This document shows, piece after piece, positions 32,224 to 35,172 of a stretch of DNA of 35,172 nucleotides. The stretch is taken from contig JASIBA010000098.1 of assembly GCA_030041735.1 (NCBI GenBank), positions 1 through 35,172 of the forward strand, in the 5' to 3' direction. The notes under the pieces were generated by a model, which ran no database searches, was not told the origin of the DNA, and saw only the letters and a program-made list of their open reading frames with translations. This DNA comes from Thermoplasmata archaeon (lineage in GTDB: Archaea; Thermoplasmatota; Thermoplasmata; Lutacidiplasmatales; UBA184). A program made the position numbers and the translations under genes. Position 1 is the first letter of the stretch. Each line of letters opens with the position of its first letter.

Positions 32224-32529
32224 TCAGCGGAAGTAGCCCGGCGACGGCGTCGGCTCGCTGCGCTTCTCCTCCTCGGGCTTCGCGATCTCGAGGATGTCGA
32301 TCGCGAGCAGCGCCGGGATCGGCACGAGGCGGATCCGACCCTTCTCGTCGCCGTCCGCCCCTTCGAGCTCGAGCGCGAGGATGTTGTCGCCGCCGATGGA
32401 GACCAGGCCCCGGAACAGGCCGGTCGAAACGATCGCCTGGTCGTCCGCGCCGGCGGATCGGACCCGCACGCGCGAGCCCGGCGTGAGGGTGATCGGCGGG
32501 CGCTTCGCGGCCGTCGCCGGCTCGCTCAT
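32224..32529 (-). CDS. Small Sm-like or beta-barrel protein, unrecognised
   Basis: A 101-residue hypothetical protein. The central part (TPGSRVRVRS, IVSTGLFRGLVSIGGDNILALEL, RIRLVPIPALLAIDILEI) has the alternation and Gly spacing of a small beta-barrel reminiscent of Sm/LSm or SH3-like folds, but I see no diagnostic Sm motif. The C-terminus is charged and ends PSPGYFR. Its ATG overlaps the stop of the upstream regulator by 4 bases (ATGA), so the two are translationally coupled and probably act together. It ends 13 bases from the convergent tRNA gene. Confidence 0.6.
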   Translation of the reverse strand: MSEPATAAKRPPITLTPGSRVRVRSAGADDQAIVSTGLFRGLVSIGGDNILALELEGADGDEKGRIRLVPIPALLAIDILEIAKPEEEKRSEPTPSPGYFR

Positions 32530-33095
32530 CGGGCCCCCGCGCGCTCCCGCGCGGCGGCGCGCACCGGGGCGAGCGGGCGGGAAGGCGGCTCCCGGGGGGT
32601 CTCGCGGGTCGCCTCTCGCGTCGGCTCCCGGGGCGGCTCGCGGGCCATCCGATCGACCAGCTCCTGGAGGTGGTTCACCGTCTCCCGGTACCGTCGGAGG
32701 GCGTTCTGGGCGTTCGCCTCCGTGAAGTCCCAGGCGCGCGCGAGGTTCCCGTAGCGCAGGCGGTACCCCTTGCGGCCCTTCCCGTCGGCGATCCCTCCGA
32801 CCTCCTCGAGCAGGTCGAGCGACTTCAGTTTGTTGATGTGCCGATAGACGGTCGGCTTCGAGGTCTTCAGCAGCGCGGTGAGCTCGTCCACGTACCAGGC
32901 GCGGGTCGGGTCCTTCAGCAGGCACTCGCGGACGAGCCGGTACGCGAGGCTCGAGGCGATCGGCCCCTCGGAGCCGCGCCCGTCCTCCCCCTCGGGAAGG
33001 TAGCCGACCAGCCGCAGGAATTCGCGGAGGACCTCGTCGACGTCCGTCAGCGGCGTCAGCGGCGTGCTGTAACGCAACGAAAGTTCAAACGGCAT
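32526..33095 (-). CDS. Winged helix-turn-helix transcriptional regulator
   Basis: A 189-residue predicted DNA-binding protein. Residues about 45-115 form a winged helix: SLAYRLVRECLLKDPTRAWYVDELTALLKTSKPTVYRHINKLKSLDLLEEV, with the recognition helix SKPTVYRHINKL and a Gly/Lys-rich wing (GGIADGKGRKGYRLRYG). A helical segment follows (TEANAQNALRRYRETVNHLQELVDRM, possible dimerisation coil), then a repetitive Arg/Glu/Pro/Thr tail (REPPREPTREATRETPREPP). The fold is ArsR/TrmB-like; the ligand is unknown. A perfect 12-bp palindrome covers its own start codon, suggesting autoregulation. It is divergent from the Mo-hydroxylase operon, which it may also control. Confidence 0.8.
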   Translation of the reverse strand: MPFELSLRYSTPLTPLTDVDEVLREFLRLVGYLPEGEDGRGSEGPIASSLAYRLVRECLLKDPTRAWYVDELTALLKTSKPTVYRHINKLKSLDLLEEVGGIADGKGRKGYRLRYGNLARAWDFTEANAQNALRRYRETVNHLQELVDRMAREPPREPTREATRETPREPPSRPLAPVRAAARERAGAR

Positions 33096-33100
33096 GCCGT
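33089..33100. promoter_or_regulatory. Perfect 12-bp palindrome over the regulator start codon
   Basis: ACGGCATGCCGT is self-complementary and contains the ATG of the winged-helix gene (33093-33095 on the plus strand). It lies at the transcription start predicted from the GATAAA island (33125-33130). Candidate autoregulatory operator. Confidence 0.4.
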
Positions 33101-33124
33101 GGCGCTGCCAAAACCGTCCCAAGA

Positions 33125-33130
33125 GATAAA
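33125..33130 (-). promoter_or_regulatory. TATA-like box of the winged-helix regulator
   Basis: Minus-strand TTTATC, centred about 32 bases upstream of ATG 33095. Confidence 0.5.
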
Positions 33131-33167
33131 CCGGCAGGTTCGGGCCGACGCGAAGCGTGCGCAGAAT

Positions 33168-33175
33168 CGATAAAG
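33168..33175 (+). promoter_or_regulatory. TATA-like box of the Mo-hydroxylase operon
   Basis: GATAAA (33169-33174) is centred 26.5 bases before GTG 33198, consistent with leaderless translation of the FAD subunit. Confidence 0.6.
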
Positions 33176-33197
33176 GCGGCCCCGGCGCTCCCGCCCC

Positions 33198-34040
33198 GTG
33201 GCGGCGTTCGAGCTCGTCGCGCCGCGCTCGGTGGACGAGGCGGTCGCCGCGCTCCGGGGCGGTCCCCGGACCGAGATCGGGGTGCTCGCCGGGGGTACGG
33301 ACCTCCTGCTCGACCTCGACGAGGGCCGCGCCGAGCCGACCCGGGTCCTCTCGCTCCGCCGGCTCCCGTGGCGGACGCTCGATTGGGCGGCCGGATCGCT
33401 CACGATCGGCAGCACGCTGCCCCTGCGCGCGCTCGAGGATGACCCGGACGTGCGCCAGCGGCTCCCCGGCCTCTGGCAGGCGGTCCGGGCCGTCGGCTCC
33501 GTGGCGCTCCGGCACCGCGCGACCCTCGGAGGGAATCTCGGGCGGGCCGCGCCGGCCTCGGATCTGATCCCGGTCCTGCTCACGCTCGACGCGGAGGTGG
33601 AGCTCGTCGGACCCGACGGGGCCCGCCGGATGCTCGTCGACCGGTTCGTCCGGGCCTCACGACGGACCGAGCTCGGTCCGCACGAGCTGATCCGATCGGT
33701 CCGCATCCCGGAGCCGCGCCGCTCGGCGTACCTCTGGCAGCGGGTGCGACCGGCGAACGACATCTCGCAGCTCGCGGTCGCCGTCGCGCGCGCCGGGGAC
33801 GAGTCCTGGCGCGTCGCCGTGGGCGGCATCCCGCCCCGGGCGACCCTCCTGCCGGACGTCGCGGAGGAGCTGGGCCGAGCGGATCCGGACGATCGTCGCG
33901 TGGCGCGGGCCGCGGACCGGGCCCAGCGAGATGTCGCGATCGTCGCCGACCGGCGCGCCTCGGAGGAGTACCGGCGCCGGCTCGTCGGGACGATGCTCCG
34001 GCGCGCGGTCCGCGCCGTCGGGCAGGAGGTCCGCGCGTGA
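33198..34040 (+). CDS. Mo-hydroxylase FAD-binding (medium) subunit, CoxM-like
   Basis: FAD subunit of a xanthine dehydrogenase/CO dehydrogenase family enzyme; it passes electrons from the 2Fe-2S subunit to the final acceptor. The 280 residues show FELVAPRSVDEAVAAL, the FAD-binding loop VLAGGTDLLLDL, TIGSTLPLRALE, and the second flavin motif TLGGNLGRAAPASDLIPVLLTL, with the GGN(L/I) hallmark, plus ELIRSVRIP and the C-terminal CODH_FAD_C-like domain. GTG 33198 is supported by the A/T box. The next gene overlaps by 4 bases (GTGA). The order FAD, FeS, Mo matches coxMSL, but many related hydroxylases share it. Confidence 0.9.
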   Translation: MAAFELVAPRSVDEAVAALRGGPRTEIGVLAGGTDLLLDLDEGRAEPTRVLSLRRLPWRTLDWAAGSLTIGSTLPLRALEDDPDVRQRLPGLWQAVRAVGSVALRHRATLGGNLGRAAPASDLIPVLLTLDAEVELVGPDGARRMLVDRFVRASRRTELGPHELIRSVRIPEPRRSAYLWQRVRPANDISQLAVAVARAGDESWRVAVGGIPPRATLLPDVAEELGRADPDDRRVARAADRAQRDVAIVADRRASEEYRRRLVGTMLRRAVRAVGQEVRA

Positions 34041-34513
34041 GCGGAGCCGAGGTGTCGATCCGGGTCAACGGCTCCCCGGTGCCGCTCGAGACGGTCCCCG
34101 ACGATGAGCGGCTGCTCGACACGCTGCGCTGGCGGCTCGGGCTCACGGGCACGAAGGAAGGGTGCCGAACCGGCGACTGCGGGGCGTGCACGGTGCTCGT
34201 CGACGGCCGGAGCGTCCTCGCGTGCCTTACCCTCGCCCACGAGGTCGCGGGATCGGAGGTGCGGACGATCGAGTCGGCCGGCCCGGACCCGGAGGTCGAC
34301 CGGGTCCGTCACGCGTTCGAGAGCGCCGGAGCGCTCCAGTGCGGGTACTGCACGCCCGGCTTCGTCCTCGCGCTCGCGGGCCTTCTCAAGGAGCGAGGTC
34401 CCGGTGCCACGGCCGACGAACTCCTGGAAGGGCTGCAGGGCAACCTGTGCCGCTGTACCGGGTACGCCTCGATCGTCCGCGCCGTCGGACTGATCGCGGG
34501 AGCGCCCCCGTGA
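34037..34513 (+). CDS. Mo-hydroxylase 2Fe-2S (small) subunit, CoxS-like
   Basis: Electron-transfer subunit with two [2Fe-2S] clusters. The plant-ferredoxin-type cluster has GCRTGDCGACTVLVDG with a later Cys in VLACLTL. The C-terminal helical cluster has QCGYCTPGF and NLCRCTGY. All eight ligand cysteines are present. The 158 residues match CoxS/XdhC-type small subunits. It overlaps the FAD subunit and the molybdenum subunit by 4 bases each (GTGA), so the three are made as one coupled set. Confidence 0.94.
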   Translation: MSGAEVSIRVNGSPVPLETVPDDERLLDTLRWRLGLTGTKEGCRTGDCGACTVLVDGRSVLACLTLAHEVAGSEVRTIESAGPDPEVDRVRHAFESAGALQCGYCTPGFVLALAGLLKERGPGATADELLEGLQGNLCRCTGYASIVRAVGLIAGAPP

Positions 34514-35172
34514 GCGCGGCCTCGCGTCCGGACGCGGCCGCGAAGCTCGCCGGCGGAACGCGGTACGGCAGCGACCTCGCCGCTCCGGGGATGCTCTGGG
34601 CCGCGCTCGTTGGCGCGCCGGTGGCCCACGGGACCCTCCGCGAGGTCGACCTCGCCCCCGCGCGCGCGATGCCCGGCGTGGTCGCGGTTGGACGGGAGGA
34701 GCTCCGCGCGCTCGTGCCCGGAGGGGCGTTCGATCCCGACCGTCCGCTGTTCCCGGACTCCGAGATCGCCTACCGGCATCAGCCGGTGGCCGCGGTCGCG
34801 GCGCCCACGCTGGCGCTGGCCCGCCGCGCGGCGGCGGCCGTGCGGATCCGGGTCGACGCCGCGCCGATCGTCACCGACGTGGAGTCGATATTCCCGGAGT
34901 GGCCCACGCCGGGGTCGCAGCGCTCGCCGCACGTGATCGCCCACGTTCACGCGCGCCGCGGGGACGTCGACGCCGCCTTCCGTTCCGCGGAGCACGTCGT
35001 CGAGGAGACCTACCGGACCGCGAGCGTCCACCAGGTCGCGCTCGAGCCGCACGCGTGCCTCGCGCGCGTCGCGGACGGCGTCTGGCACGTCACGACCTCG
35101 ACCCAGAGTCCGTTCGGGGTCCGGGAGGACGTCTCGTCGCTGCTCGGCATCCCGGAATCGTCGGTCGTCGTG
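34510..35172 (+). CDS. Mo-hydroxylase molybdopterin-binding (large) subunit, partial
   Basis: The 5' 221 codons of the catalytic subunit; the gene runs off the right edge. It starts GTG 34510 in the overlap with the small subunit. Visible: DAAAKLAGGTRYGSDL, MLWAALVGAPVAHGTLREVDL (aldehyde oxidase/xanthine dehydrogenase a/b hammerhead domain), FPDSEIAYRHQPVAAVAAPT, and then the beginning of the molybdopterin domain: ETYRTASVHQVALEPHACLARV and HVTTSTQSPFGVREDVSSLLGI. The active-site loop that would separate CO dehydrogenase form I (AYRCSFR-type) from other hydroxylases lies beyond the window, so the substrate cannot be named. Confidence 0.9.
   Translation, partial: MSAASRPDAAAKLAGGTRYGSDLAAPGMLWAALVGAPVAHGTLREVDLAPARAMPGVVAVGREELRALVPGGAFDPDRPLFPDSEIAYRHQPVAAVAAPTLALARRAAAAVRIRVDAAPIVTDVESIFPEWPTPGSQRSPHVIAHVHARRGDVDAAFRSAEHVVEETYRTASVHQVALEPHACLARVADGVWHVTTSTQSPFGVREDVSSLLGIPESSVVV

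Overview
This is a very GC-rich archaeal chromosome segment (about 70% by eye, not counted). It most likely comes from a GC-rich member of the Thermoplasmatota, such as the soil or sediment Thermoplasmata. Evidence for Archaea: the large subunit of D-family DNA polymerase (DP2), RadA recombinase, a type II methionine aminopeptidase, an archaeal Pop5-like RNase P protein, a tRNA whose intron is bounded by a bulge-helix-bulge motif, and short A/T islands about 27 bases upstream of start codons, as expected of archaeal TATA boxes on leaderless genes. The separately encoded N- and C-terminal halves of MetE fit Thermoplasmata. The exact lineage is inference.

Layout. 108-2025 (+): ndk, tsaC and map. 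2032-5321 (-): a split MetE pair, then a rhodanese-metallo-beta-lactamase fusion. 5483-7455 (+): malic enzyme and a coupled GNAT. 7474-9901: a second GNAT (-), a PEP mutase/isocitrate lyase family enzyme (+) and purC (+). 9968-12715: an unrecognised protein (-) sharing a TATA island with radA (+), then a TIM-barrel, glycosidase-like protein (+). 12712-16430 (-): a tightly overlapping molybdate/tungstate ABC importer with a ModE-type regulator. 16495-19009: a nickel superoxide dismutase (+) with its maturation protease (-, divergent), then histidine ammonia-lyase. 19013-22859: a zinc-ribbon protein (-), a GlcD-type FAD oxidase (+) whose end overlaps mutY (-), and a thioredoxin (+). 22831-24399 (-): purH. 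24594-27612: a pilin-like secreted protein (+), RNase P component 2 and ftsZ (-), and a small membrane protein (+). 27742-32054 (+): a DMT permease and DP2. 32114-32211 (+): tRNA-Arg(UCG) interrupted in its T-loop. 32224-33095 (-): a winged-helix regulator and a translationally coupled small protein. 33198-35172 (+): the FAD, 2Fe-2S and (cut by the window edge) molybdenum subunits of a xanthine dehydrogenase/CO dehydrogenase family enzyme.

How it fits together. The genes suggest an aerobic or microaerobic heterotroph: NiSOD, a persulfide-dioxygenase-like enzyme, a GlcD-type oxidase, a Mo hydroxylase, histidine catabolism and malic enzyme. The Mo/W importer would feed the molybdenum enzyme family at the right edge. 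Two purine genes (purC, purH) lie apart. The most notable points are the T-loop intron in the tRNA with a complete bulge-helix-bulge, the archaeal NiSOD/protease pair, a MutY with Glu at the catalytic Asp position and an intact Nudix box, and a consistent set of leaderless promoters, some apparently shared by divergent genes. No CRISPR array, insertion sequence, integrase or other mobile element was seen.
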